Shown here piece by piece: positions 11,772 through 21,140 of a stretch of 64,000 nt of DNA. The notes under the pieces were generated by a model. The model was not told where the DNA came from and did no database searches. It was given only the letters and a program-made list of their open reading frames with translations. Source of the DNA: Lindgomyces ingoldianus (lineage: Eukaryota > Ascomycota > Dothideomycetes > Pleosporales > Lindgomycetaceae); assembly GCF_010093535.1 (NCBI RefSeq), contig NW_022985171.1:572232-636231 (forward strand), written 5' to 3'. The position numbers and the translations under genes were made by a program. Position 1 is the stretch's first letter; each line of letters begins with the position of its first letter.

Positions 11772-13939
11772 ATGGTGCGATGGAGCAAGCTGTTCAATGC
11801 CGATGGCCACGACCGGCGTCACCACCTCCAGGATGAGATGCGATCGCGTTAGTCGTCTCTTTTCAATCTGCTTCAACATGAATCTTCTGACTTGGCTGCT
11901 CCAAGTGCTGCCCACGCGGCGCGACCACATCCCTCCCCCGCCCATCCCCGCTAAGGAAGTCACAAAGGTGGCTCTCCGTCTAAAACACCAGATCGAGCAG
12001 GTGATCCCATGCGAAATGCAGGAATCAAAGGTCACCATGCCGCACAGCCCCATTATCACGCATGCCGTCGTGGAAACCGCCAAGCAAGCGGGCGGCGAGG
12101 AGTACAGAGCAGTTGTAGTCTACTGCCTCCTCGTCGTGAAAAAGTGGTTTAGGAGACAGGCACTTCTCGAACTGTGGGACGCAGAAATGCACGATGTGAG
12201 GGCCGTGGCTGCTGAGATGATCGCGAAACGTATCATTGAGGCCGAAGAGGACATGGAGTATCTGCATGAGGAAGTCCTGCTGAAACGCTACTCTATCCTG
12301 GTCGACGGCGAGGCTTCCATACCCGCCAACGCCATTGAGCGCGCTGTCGACCTTCATGCCCTGACTGTCATCGGCTCGTCGGGGTACCAGAAGTGTATTT
12401 CGTACCTCTGGCGAGGCTGGCTAGTCCAGGACGACGAAGACCCTGCGCGCTTCGTCGACTACAAGGAGAAGACCAACACTGACTACTGGGTGCATCTCGA
12501 CCCGGACCGCATGCGAGTCCCTCTCTACCAGAACACGGTGCAGATCGCCATGTCGCTCATCTTCCTAGCCCTGTACACCGGCGCCATCAACACCATCAAT
12601 CCCTCTGGAGACCTCGATGTCGTCGAAGGGCTCCTCTACGTCTTCACGCTTGGCTTTGTTTGTGATGAAATCAGCAAGTTTTGGAAAGTCGGACGATGGT
12701 ACATTGGGTTCTGGAACGTCTTCAACAGTACCCTCTACTCCCTTCTCACCACTTCTTTTGTCCTTCGCACGATCGCTCTCGCACACGCGCCTCTTCACCC
12801 CAAGCGCCTGCACTTTAACGAGCTTAGCTACAACTTTCTGGCTTTTACAGCACCGATGTTCTGGATGCGTCTGCTGCTCTATCTAGACACCTTCCGCTTC
12901 TTCGGCGCGATGCTTGTAGTCCTGAAAGTCATGATGCGGGAATCCCTGATCTTTTTCGCGCTGCTTATTGTCGTCTTGGTCGGTTTTTTGCAAGCATTCA
13001 TCGGCCTAGATCTTGCGGATTCGAAGCTAGAGGACACCGGCTTCATAGTCCAGGCTATGTTGAATGCTATCATGCAAAGCCCGGAGTTCGAGGGTTTTGA
13101 TAAGTTTGCGGTAAGCCACCATGCATCCGACAAAGTTGACTTGAAAGACGAGAGGTACTAAGCTGATGTTGATAGCCCCCATTCGGACTCATCCTCTATT
13201 ACATCTTCACGTTTGTGGTCATGGTCATTTTGCTCAACATCCTCATCGCTCTCTACAACTCCGCCTACGAAGACATCACCGAAAACGCCATCGACGAATT
13301 CATGTGTCTTGTAAGCCCTCCTTCCTTCCTTCTTTCCCCTCCTTCCCTCCCTCATTCGCTTCCTTCCCTCCTTCCCTCCCTCAACCCCTTCGCTCCCAAC
13401 CTACTAACCCCACCAAGTACGCCCAAAAAACCATGCAGTTCGTTCGCGCGCCCGACGAAAACGTCTTTATAGCGCCCTTCAACCTCATCGAACTCCTCTT
13501 CCTTGTCCTGCCTTTCGAATGGTGGCTCTCGAAACCCCGCTACGAACGCCTCAACGACATTGTTATGGGAATCATTTACTCCCCGCTTCTCATTATCACT
13601 GCGTTCATGGAAACCAGGCAGGCGCATAAAGTTAAGTATAATAGACATAGAGGCGAGGATGATGATGATACGGTTGAGGAATGGGAGCAGGTGCTTGATG
13701 AGTGTGATTTTGAGGCTGATGGGTGGGATAAGAAGGTCAGGGCGAGTAAACCGAATGTGGAGTTTGATACGGCAGTTTTGGAGGTGAGGAAATTGCAGCA
13801 AGAGGTGGGGGAGTTGAAGGAGTTGCTGCTAGAGATGAGGAGGGGTGGAGGATCTTGGGGCAGTGATACGCTGAAAGAGAGTAGGGTGGAGGAGAAGGAG
13901 GAGTTTGGGGAGAGTAGTGAGAGTGTGGAGAGGGAGTGA
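11772..13939 (+). CDS. YVC1: Yvc1/TRPY1-like vacuolar cation channel
   Basis: Four exons (11772-11847, 11906-13110, 13176-13310, 13418-13939) encode 645 residues, close to yeast Yvc1 (675). Yvc1 is a TRP-family channel of the vacuolar membrane that releases calcium on osmotic or mechanical stimulation. A long cytoplasmic N-terminus (IEQVIPCEMQESKVTMP, VYCLLVVKKWFRRQALLELW) is followed by about six membrane helices, a pore region around LNAIMQSPEFEGFDKFA-PPFGLILYYIF and a final helix VVMVILLNILIALYNSAYED. Typical downstream blocks are QFVRAPDENVFIAPFNLIE and PFEWWL, then an acidic coiled-coil tail. The first exon and its weak donor (GTTAGT) are the least certain part. The third intron is a nearly pure CCTT-type pyrimidine tract. 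Confidence 0.9.
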
Positions 13940-14980
13940 TGGCCCTGCTGTTTTTAGATTGTCGAGGGCGAAGAGTGGGTACATGGCGCTGACGGTATTT
14001 TAACTAATGGCTGGTATGCTTTCTTAAGGAAACAGTTGTTGCATAGTCCCTGCTTGTATGGGTTACGCTGCGAGTCAAGTACAGTCTTGTTCCTAGTAAA
14101 TATATCCTTATACAATCCCCTACTCATCTTGTATTCAGACTAGAAGCTATTGTTAACATTGCCGTGAACATCGTATCTACCTACATGTCTGCCACCCTGC
14201 CTTGAAACGAGCCAAGCAAACAGGCCTAGAGTGACATGTGAGAAGGGCTATTACTCCATGTCTCAGCCAGGCAATGTACTTACAGCAGGAAGTCGCATAG
14301 GGTTATGCACTTCCCTGCCGCAGTGACTTGCAAAGCTGTTTCTGGGCAGAAACAGTACTAGATGTTCTTGTACCTGCCATTTAGTTTCAACACCTACTCT
14401 ACCCTCCTGGGCGTCCACCTTATTATCCATTAGAGATATTGCATCACAACATTATAAAGCCTAACCAAAGTTCATAGCAACATTACAGATCCATAAAACC
14501 ATCAAAATTAGTTAATGTTTAAACAAAGCACATATTAAGGAACAAGATTTTTCTCATGATAGGAAGAAAAGAAAAACATAAATAAGTGGGTGTGTTACGT
14601 CAGCCTCCAAAGAGAGATGTCAAACCTTGAAGTATGTCAGTACATGCTTCCGTCTCGGCCTCCATCTCCCCCGCCATCACTCCTCCTCCATAGCCTCCTA
14701 TATTATAATATCCTGCACTATAACCTAGTATACCCCGCTCGCACCTGTTCTATCTCCCGCCATTGTCACCTCTACCATATTTGCCGCTCTCATGTGTGTT
14801 TTCCTAGCGATAACCTGTTTCATATCCTGGACCCGAGTACACTTAGCTAGAATGCGTAATCCGACTATTAAACCCCCTCTTGAAGCTTAAGGCGAGGCTG
14901 TAAAATTTTACGGACTTGCTCTAGCTCAACTTTTCGATTTTTCTCATCCTATTCTCTTCTAACGGGATCTGCGGAATGCA
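13940..14980. other. Intergenic, no supported gene
   Basis: About 1 kb downstream of the channel gene. Moderately AT-rich, with only short chance frames; I see no gene, RNA or repeat unit. Confidence 0.45.
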
Positions 14981-14989
14981 TGAAGAGCT

Positions 14990-15900
14990 CCATAATTTAA
15001 AGCCTTTTTCCCGATAGAGATAAGTAGATCTGGGCTATCTGTAAACAATTTCGAGAGGACATTTAAGGAAAAGGCAGCTCCGCAACATAGAAGCCGCTGT
15101 ATGGTTTTGAAGTCCGCTTTCTTGCGGAAATAGACCTCGTTAATCCAGTAGCTTAAAGACCTTTAGCTGTTCGAGGGGCAACATCCAATTTCTAGACTCG
15201 CAGTAGCCCAACACACCGTACATACACCCCATCTCCAAGAAAGGCAACGTAGTACGTTTTGTCCCTCTGAATCTTGCAGCGGAAGTAGCTTGTCCTCTAA
15301 GATGGCCCCATTTGACGTCTACAGCTCGAACAGTCTCTCCTCTGAAGGGTGGACTACCACATCCATGAAGGCATCGCGGTCGTCCAGATCAGTAACGCGC
15401 AGATCTGTACCGTTATTTGATAGAAGTTGGGCATACTTGAAGGTTTAGGCATGGAAAGCCGCGTGGAAGGCACTCCGCCCTTGAGTGTCTTGCGCGCATC
15501 TAGGTGTATCGCCTCCACAATGATATTCGTCCAGAGAGGGGAGGACGTCCTACTCAATTCACTTGGACGAGTTAGTGAATGCAAAGGCTGGCCCACTGCT
15601 CGAAGGTTCACTGACAGTGTAGAATCTTCATCCAACACCCTAAGGTACAAGGCCTTTCCAACTGATCCAGGGGATAATATTTGATACCCCTAGAGCACTA
15701 ATTGAGAGTGGCGATCCAACAGGTACTAAACAGTTTTCGGATTGCTGAAGTACACTGATATACGGAGAGTGGACGGATTGTCCACACGTTCATAGCCTTC
15801 CCAAAGCAAGTATTGGTAGTGCAGATCACATATTCCCAAGTCTCAGACGTTAGGTCGCAAGGGCGCTTACGGCAACCACTAACCCCAAATGCATGCACTG
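14990..15900 (-). pseudogene. Ankyrin-repeat protein relic
   Basis: The minus strand holds ankyrin-like blocks in shifting frames: NPKTV-stop-YLLDRHSQLVL (near 15740-15690), LRAVGQPLHSLTRPSE (near 15600-15560), then DTQGRSAFHAAFHA-stop-TFKYAQLLSNNGTDLRVTDLDDRDAFMDV (15495-15355), and weaker KTIQRLLCCGA (near 15090). These fit the ankyrin consensus G-x-T-x-L-H-x-A and the LL-x-x-G-A-D turn. Several in-frame TAG/TAA/TGA codons and at least one frameshift (near 15530) break it. The TAG inside KTV-YLL is one C-to-T change from the expected Gln. No start codon is recognisable. Ankyrin proteins act as protein-binding scaffolds; this copy should be dead. Confidence 0.55.
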
Positions 15901-16990
15901 GAATGGCCTGAACACCAGGTAATCATAGCAAAGGATCCAGTCCGCCTGGTTTAAGAAGATAAAACACCCTCTCAAAAAATAGATATATTCAAAATGTTGA
16001 TATGACCCATGGTTATGACGGTAAGGCACTGTTTAGAACCCATAAATCATCAGGTCCGCCCAGCACCTTTTTTTAACATCTCGTAATTGGAGAATAGTAC
16101 GAACGCTCTCCAGATAATATAGGAGGATTGCGTAGCGGAAAGTACTCTAAAAAATCTCAAGACTTCACCGAACTACCTGTTTCATACATTTCGAGACGCC
16201 AACGCGGTTTTGGAGTGAAGAGAGTTAAAAATTAGTGTAGAGGTGGATTTAGGTATTTTTTTGTAAAGCGGCTTGTTCACTTCAGTGTCTGTCTGGATCT
16301 CTTTTCTTAAAGCGGGGTTTCGTCGCCGTGGTGATGGATGGATAGTTGGATCGTTGCCTTGGGGGGGAAGTTTTATCGTCGGATTGGGCGTGAAGCACTT
16401 CGACCCACTCCCTACCCTTGGATTATATTTCGCGTTAGATGACGAGAAGCAGTAAGGGAGAGGGAACCGATCTACTACAGAGATCGTTGCTTGGAATCGA
16501 CCGGAAATTAATTTTGCGGAGAAACCCACTTTCGGAAGTGCAGGAAGATAAAATCAGTAATGAAACAGCTAATAGCTAGGTTATAGGTAGGGTGTTTTCC
16601 GTAAGATCTAACCCGAGTGGTCGAGTCATTGAAAGCGAGAGGTTGTGAATCCCCTTCGTGAGGGATGTTACGCGATCAGTTCGAGAGATGCTGACGCCGG
16701 GTTTTCTTGCGCAGAATATTTGAATTCGCCTAATTTAAGGAGGACTTATTAGCTCTTATTGTGAATGTGGTTATACCTGCAGCCAAAGAGGTTTACAAAG
16801 ATGACGTGTCCGCTCATTGGCTGGTGGTGACAGTTGAAGAGGATCCCAAGGATGACGAAGTAATCTGCAACGAGACCCTGTGGGGTAGTCGAAGAGCACG
16901 GAATTCGGCTGTTAATATGCGGAGAAGTATACTCATTTCGTAGGCCCCCAAACCCTCACTCCACCATACCTACGCTATTCTTTAAGTGCA
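15901..16990. other. Intergenic upstream of dioxygenase
   Basis: No convincing gene. A tRNA-like stretch near 16607-16705 was examined and rejected. A 60-codon frame at 16761-16943 has protein-like composition but matches nothing I know. The last 50 bases before 16991 are the likely leader of the dioxygenase gene. Confidence 0.4.
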
Positions 16991-18364
16991 ATGACCAAAT
17001 TCCAAGCGGATCGAACTTCGGCAATCTTCCCTTTACCTGCGAAGGTGAACGCGACCCAAGAGTTAATAGGTGCAGAAGTGCCTGGGCTTAAGAGAAAGGA
17101 TTCCGCCGTCGGTGGTCGCGACGTTGATCACAATAATTTTGGTAATCCGATTGATAATAAACCACCAGCAACTCAAGAAGAATGGGAGGAAGCTGTTGCC
17201 TTCTTGAAGACGAAGCTGCCCGAAGTAGCAACATTGAAGGCTTTAGTGGAGATCGACCTGACGGGCGACAACCCAAGCATCTTTGTCGATACTCGTGGAG
17301 ACACTCCTACGATATCTGAGACCTGTCCTGACGGGAAGCCACATGTCACTCTACGCATGCGCCCGCTGACTACGCTGCACTTAGGAGAAGGATTGATGGA
17401 CCCACGATATGCTACCCATTTCAATCAGATCCAATCGGCGGGAGATGTAAGGCTAGGTGTGAAGTTTGCAGATCTTCTTTCACCAATGCAGCCGAGTAGC
17501 CCGCCCGACTCGAACACCTACAGCCACCTTCCCGAGCCAACGACCGACGTCGATCAAGTAAAGCGAGACCTTCGGGAGTTTGGCTATGGGTTTGTGAAAG
17601 ATGCATTAGCTCCCGAACAACTTGCAGCATTGCAAAAGCGACTCAAGGGCCAGGCCGACGGAGAGGTTGCGGCAGGCGTCGCATACTTCGACGGAGGACC
17701 GAAAAAGCCTAATCAGAGGATCTGGAATCTGCCAAACAAAGGCCAGGAATTCTTAGACTTGCTAGAGCATCCCTTAGTCGAGGAGTTCATGCCAGACTTC
17801 TTAGGCGATGGATACCACCTCAGTAGTTATACCGCCAACATCAACCGACCGGGTAGCAAGGGAATGGGCATGCATACCGACCAGATTACTATTAACCCAG
17901 CTATCCCGCAATACCCGCTCGGCTTGAATCTCATGTGGTTCCTAACTGATGTCAATGAAGAGAATGGCGGGACGCGTATTCTTCCAAAATCTCACAACGG
18001 CCTCGTTGCTCCGGATAATATGTTCGACATCACAGGAACTACATTTGCATCTGGCCCAGCAGGTACATGCCTTGTTTTCGAATCCCGACTCTGGCATGCT
18101 ACTGGGCCGAATGTAGCGAAGGAGGGAGAACGACCAGTCATTCTGCAATTCTATGTCCGCCATTTTGTGAGGCCACAGGAAAACTTCACGTTGAGTATTG
18201 CGACGGACGTCGAGGCAAAATTAGGCGATGCTGCAAAGCAGGCGCTGGGGTTTAGGGTTACAGCGACGCTGGGTGGTGTGGAAGGGTTTAGGCCAGATGG
18301 GACGCTCGTTCAGAAGCCAGAGAAGCCGGTTGTTGCGTTGAAGGCTGATGGGAGCAGACTTTGA
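16991..18364 (+). CDS. Phytanoyl-CoA dioxygenase (PhyH) family with SCP2-like N-terminal domain
   Basis: Intronless, 457 residues. The C-terminal part (about residues 190-425) is a PhyH-type Fe(II)/2-oxoglutarate oxygenase: metal ligands H295 and D297 in MHTDQ, H369 in LWHATG, and a 2-oxoglutarate-binding Arg near 381 in ERPVI. GGTRILPKSHN is the usual loop before the distal histidine. Such enzymes hydroxylate small molecules or acyl-CoAs. The first ~170 residues include a segment (about 75-160) that resembles a sterol-carrier-protein-2 fold: LKALVEIDLTGDNPSIFVD, then D-T-R-G, TLRMRPLTTLHLGEGLMDPR and QSAGDVRLGVKFADLL. The dioxygenase call is firm; the SCP2 assignment rests on pattern only. 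The C-terminus is not a peroxisomal signal. Substrate unknown; no biosynthetic partner genes adjoin. Confidence 0.88.
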   Translation: MTKFQADRTSAIFPLPAKVNATQELIGAEVPGLKRKDSAVGGRDVDHNNFGNPIDNKPPATQEEWEEAVAFLKTKLPEVATLKALVEIDLTGDNPSIFVDTRGDTPTISETCPDGKPHVTLRMRPLTTLHLGEGLMDPRYATHFNQIQSAGDVRLGVKFADLLSPMQPSSPPDSNTYSHLPEPTTDVDQVKRDLREFGYGFVKDALAPEQLAALQKRLKGQADGEVAAGVAYFDGGPKKPNQRIWNLPNKGQEFLDLLEHPLVEEFMPDFLGDGYHLSSYTANINRPGSKGMGMHTDQITINPAIPQYPLGLNLMWFLTDVNEENGGTRILPKSHNGLVAPDNMFDITGTTFASGPAGTCLVFESRLWHATGPNVAKEGERPVILQFYVRHFVRPQENFTLSIATDVEAKLGDAAKQALGFRVTATLGGVEGFRPDGTLVQKPEKPVVALKADGSRL

Positions 18365-19079
18365 GGATACTGTGTTGACACATAACAATTCTTTCGGCGA
18401 TGATTGAACCTTCAGACCTTTCGGATTCAGACAGATGCATATCTTTCATTAAATCTTGTTGGCAATGACTTCCACTCCTTTTCGATATCGCCAAGGTCTT
18501 GGCAGACTCATGCCACTCAAGCATCTCACCTCATTGCCCTACTCTGCTCTCGCGTCAATTTTCATGACCTCATTCGCATCAAGGTTCTCGAGAAGGCTTA
18601 GGTTAGTCTTAATGCCTCCGTATGTTCTGTCTGTCCACCTAGCAGGATGAGAAATTGCGCCGAAGACTGCAATTGCCCTTCCCCCATCCCATCTCGTTAT
18701 TTAGATCGCCTTAGACCTCCTAATCACAACCATTCATATCAATCACAGATCGAGTAACTCGCAGTCCCTGTGTACATTCCGGCCTTATAGCCACTCGCCA
18801 TTGCTGTTGCACTTAGATGTCGGGTGACCGCCAAGTAGCTGAAAATGCCACAGTCCGTCATGTCCTCAGCCTTTTCGCTTAGGCGAAGCTTGCATTCGAG
18901 GACCGTCCGCCTTCCGTGGAGTGAACTCCATGTGGCGGCATGAGTAGAATCAATGCTTCCCTACAAATGCGAGAGTTCTTGGCCCTGGTGGAATTCGTGG
19001 TTCGATCATTTTGCAATCGTATGATGACATGGAGATTCAATGCACGAGAGGTACAACACACCCCCATTTCCTCCATAAC
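18365..19079. other. Intergenic, no supported gene
   Basis: About 700 bases between two co-oriented genes; short chance frames only. It presumably contains the 3' end of the dioxygenase transcript and the promoter of the next gene. Confidence 0.45.
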
Positions 19080-20295
19080 ATGAAGGTCCTCACACTTACC
19101 ACTTCAATGGCGACGTACACTAATAGTTTGGGAACTATATGGGGCACTAACCCACCGGCTGCTGCATCCACTCCTTCTCTGTTAACGAAGTCTCATGCGT
19201 CAGCAACTGCATCGGCGCTTCAGTCGAAAGCGACGACCAGCTACTACTCCTTCAAACTCCCGGCATTCACAACTGCAAGCAATCTCGGTCCGCTTACCTC
19301 GAGTTTAAAGTTTCCTTCAGGATGCTACAACAATCTCTTAGACATGAACCGGGACGGGCTAGGTCCTTCCGGAGCCTGGAAAACAATAGGATGTGCGATG
19401 AGCACGTGCTGTCCAGGTGGGAATTTCTACACTGAAGATTGGGGGTACATGACTAGCTACTATTCCCCGGGAATATGTCCCTCAGACTACCAATCCTGTG
19501 ATCCTCCGACACAAAGCGGCTTGATACTGACTCCGAGAGAAGGCGAGAAGATTGTTTTTTGTTGTCCAAATAGTAAGCGCATAATTCTTCTATTGACACT
19601 ATATTTCTCTTTGACCTATCCTAGATTGCATATGTCCGAATGATGAAGACATGCCTCTGATCATACCTGGAGGCTGCGGCAGCCGCCTTACAATTTCGAG
19701 CGAGACCACCGTGTACACTGTTATGAATAACTTACACGATCAGAAGCCGCAAGAAACCCTGCCGTATGAGTTTGACACTGGGTTCACCGAAGAGCTTCAA
19801 ATTGCGTATCCAATTCAAATTCGTCTTCCTGCAACTCCATCATCCAGTACAATCATACCTAACAGTTCGGGTACGTCGATCGCGAGCCAAAAGCCGGTAC
19901 TTTCCACGAGTGCAATTGTCGGCATCGCATTCGGGGGCTTCTTCAGTATCTTCACCACCTGCTTGATTACTTATTTGGTTCTAAAAAGCCGTAAGAAACA
20001 TCGATGGGGAGAAGACCAGTCAAGCTTGCCCGACCAAAATATTGACCAGTACTTGTACTCCGAAGGACCTAGCCAAATGCCAGAAGTATCACGCACGCCG
20101 ATGACAGAGGAAAATCACCTTCAAAACTCCATGGTCCCACAGAGAAAGCCGGTGCCACAGCAATTCTGGAGTTCTGGGGTAGGTCTCTAGTGTACTCAAG
20201 TTGCAAGTTTTACTAAATATTCATAGGGTGCCCCGTTCGAGATGCCATCGACGTCACCACAAGATGCGGTCGAATTGCCTACGGTCTTAAAATAG
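19080..20295 (+). CDS. Single-pass membrane protein with Cys-rich outer domain
   Basis: Three exons (19080-19572, 19625-20178, 20227-20295) in continuous phase give 371 residues. The N-terminal outer part contains TYTNSLGTIWG, then Ser/Thr-rich linker, FKLPAFTTASNLGPLTS, and a Cys-rich block (GCYNN, IGCAMSTCCPGGNFYTEDW, YYSPGICPSDYQSC, FCCPN-NCICPN). One membrane helix (about STSAIVGIAFGGFFSIFTT) is followed by a basic stop-transfer KSRKKHR and a short polar tail ending in PTVLK. This architecture recurs in many Pezizomycotina proteins of unknown role, perhaps wall sensing. No classical signal peptide is obvious; translation could instead begin at 19107 (Met-Ala-Thr-Tyr) or at an in-frame ATG at 19011. 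The C-terminal exon is needed because the read-through frame stops at 20190. Confidence 0.72.
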
Positions 20296-20540
20296 ACTGA
20301 AATGTAGTGTTGGTGGAGACGACAAATATGTGGACATTGGGTAACAATTGTGCACCAGATTCGGTATTCTTGATTTGTTGAATAATTCGTTCCACCTTGA
20401 CGAGCGTTTAAAAATTCCACCCTACGATAATTGGGCTCTCTGCATGCTCCTCCCGGTTAATTTTCGCTCCACTAAGTCATGGTCCCTAAGACCCATTACC
20501 GCAGATTAGACCCAGGGTAGGTCAATTCCTTCACTTGCGC

Positions 20541-21140
20541 CTAACTGAGCTTGGCCCACAGAAGCATCAACGCAAAACGATCGGCTGGAAGGTTAATAAA
20601 ATTAGAAATGAATAGCGAAGTATCTTCACCCGCAGTCGGAATCTTGGTCGCTTCGAAATGCCAATTCAGATTACCCACCCAAATCCAAGGAGGGCTCCCA
20701 GCGCCTTCGCCAAAATTCTAACCCGAATGATTAGCCAACCTCGCCGTAGTCCGCTATCTCTGTCATTTGTGGATCACATCACATACCGGAGAGTAAAATA
20801 ACGTCGATGCGCTAGGATTCCCACATTTGAATGCGTAAAGTGGCGGCGCTTGCGGTCTCCCGGACTCCGCAGATGGGTCCCCGAAACTGCAGTGACCTAC
20901 GGGCGATTCCATGGAAGTGTAGTTGGCGGGATCATGTGCGAAAATCCCGCATTTGCTGTAGTCTGACACAAAACGGCCGGATGCGGTCAGACATCCAACT
21001 TTTGCAGCAGGAGAGGTTGTTAGTTCGCTGCCTTTGACGACGAAGATGTTGCCCGTGCCAGAAAAGTCGGGATTTAGTGTGGCGCAGAGAGCGGAGGTGG
21101 CGCTGAAGAGAGCGAGTAAAAGAGGTTTTGGGTAGAGCAT
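20541..21140 (-). CDS. Small secreted protein, 176 residues
   Basis: Two exons on the minus strand (21140-20787 and 20717-20541) separated by a 69 bp intron with GTATGT donor and TTAG acceptor; without splicing the frame ends at codon 125. The product starts with a good signal peptide (MLYPKPLLLALFSATSALCA). The mature part has four cysteines (in KVGCLT, YSKCGIF, GHCSFG and AFKCGN) and a possible N-glycosylation site NYT. Exon 2 adds an aromatic-rich segment (PPWIWVGNLNWHFEATKIP). No enzymatic motif is visible. Size, secretion and paired cysteines fit the loose class of candidate effectors or wall proteins. It faces the neighbour ending at 20295 tail-to-tail, 245 bp away. Confidence 0.68.

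Noticed and set aside
16607..16705. tRNA-like sequence: ends AACCCG / CGGGTT can pair, a GTGGTCGAGT D-arm-like word, GCGAGAGG and GTTCGAGA follow in order, like a degraded serine-type tRNA.
   Set aside because: The anticodon stem does not pair cleanly and the T stem is not five base pairs around the TTCGA loop. At most a tRNA relic; a covariance-model score would decide.
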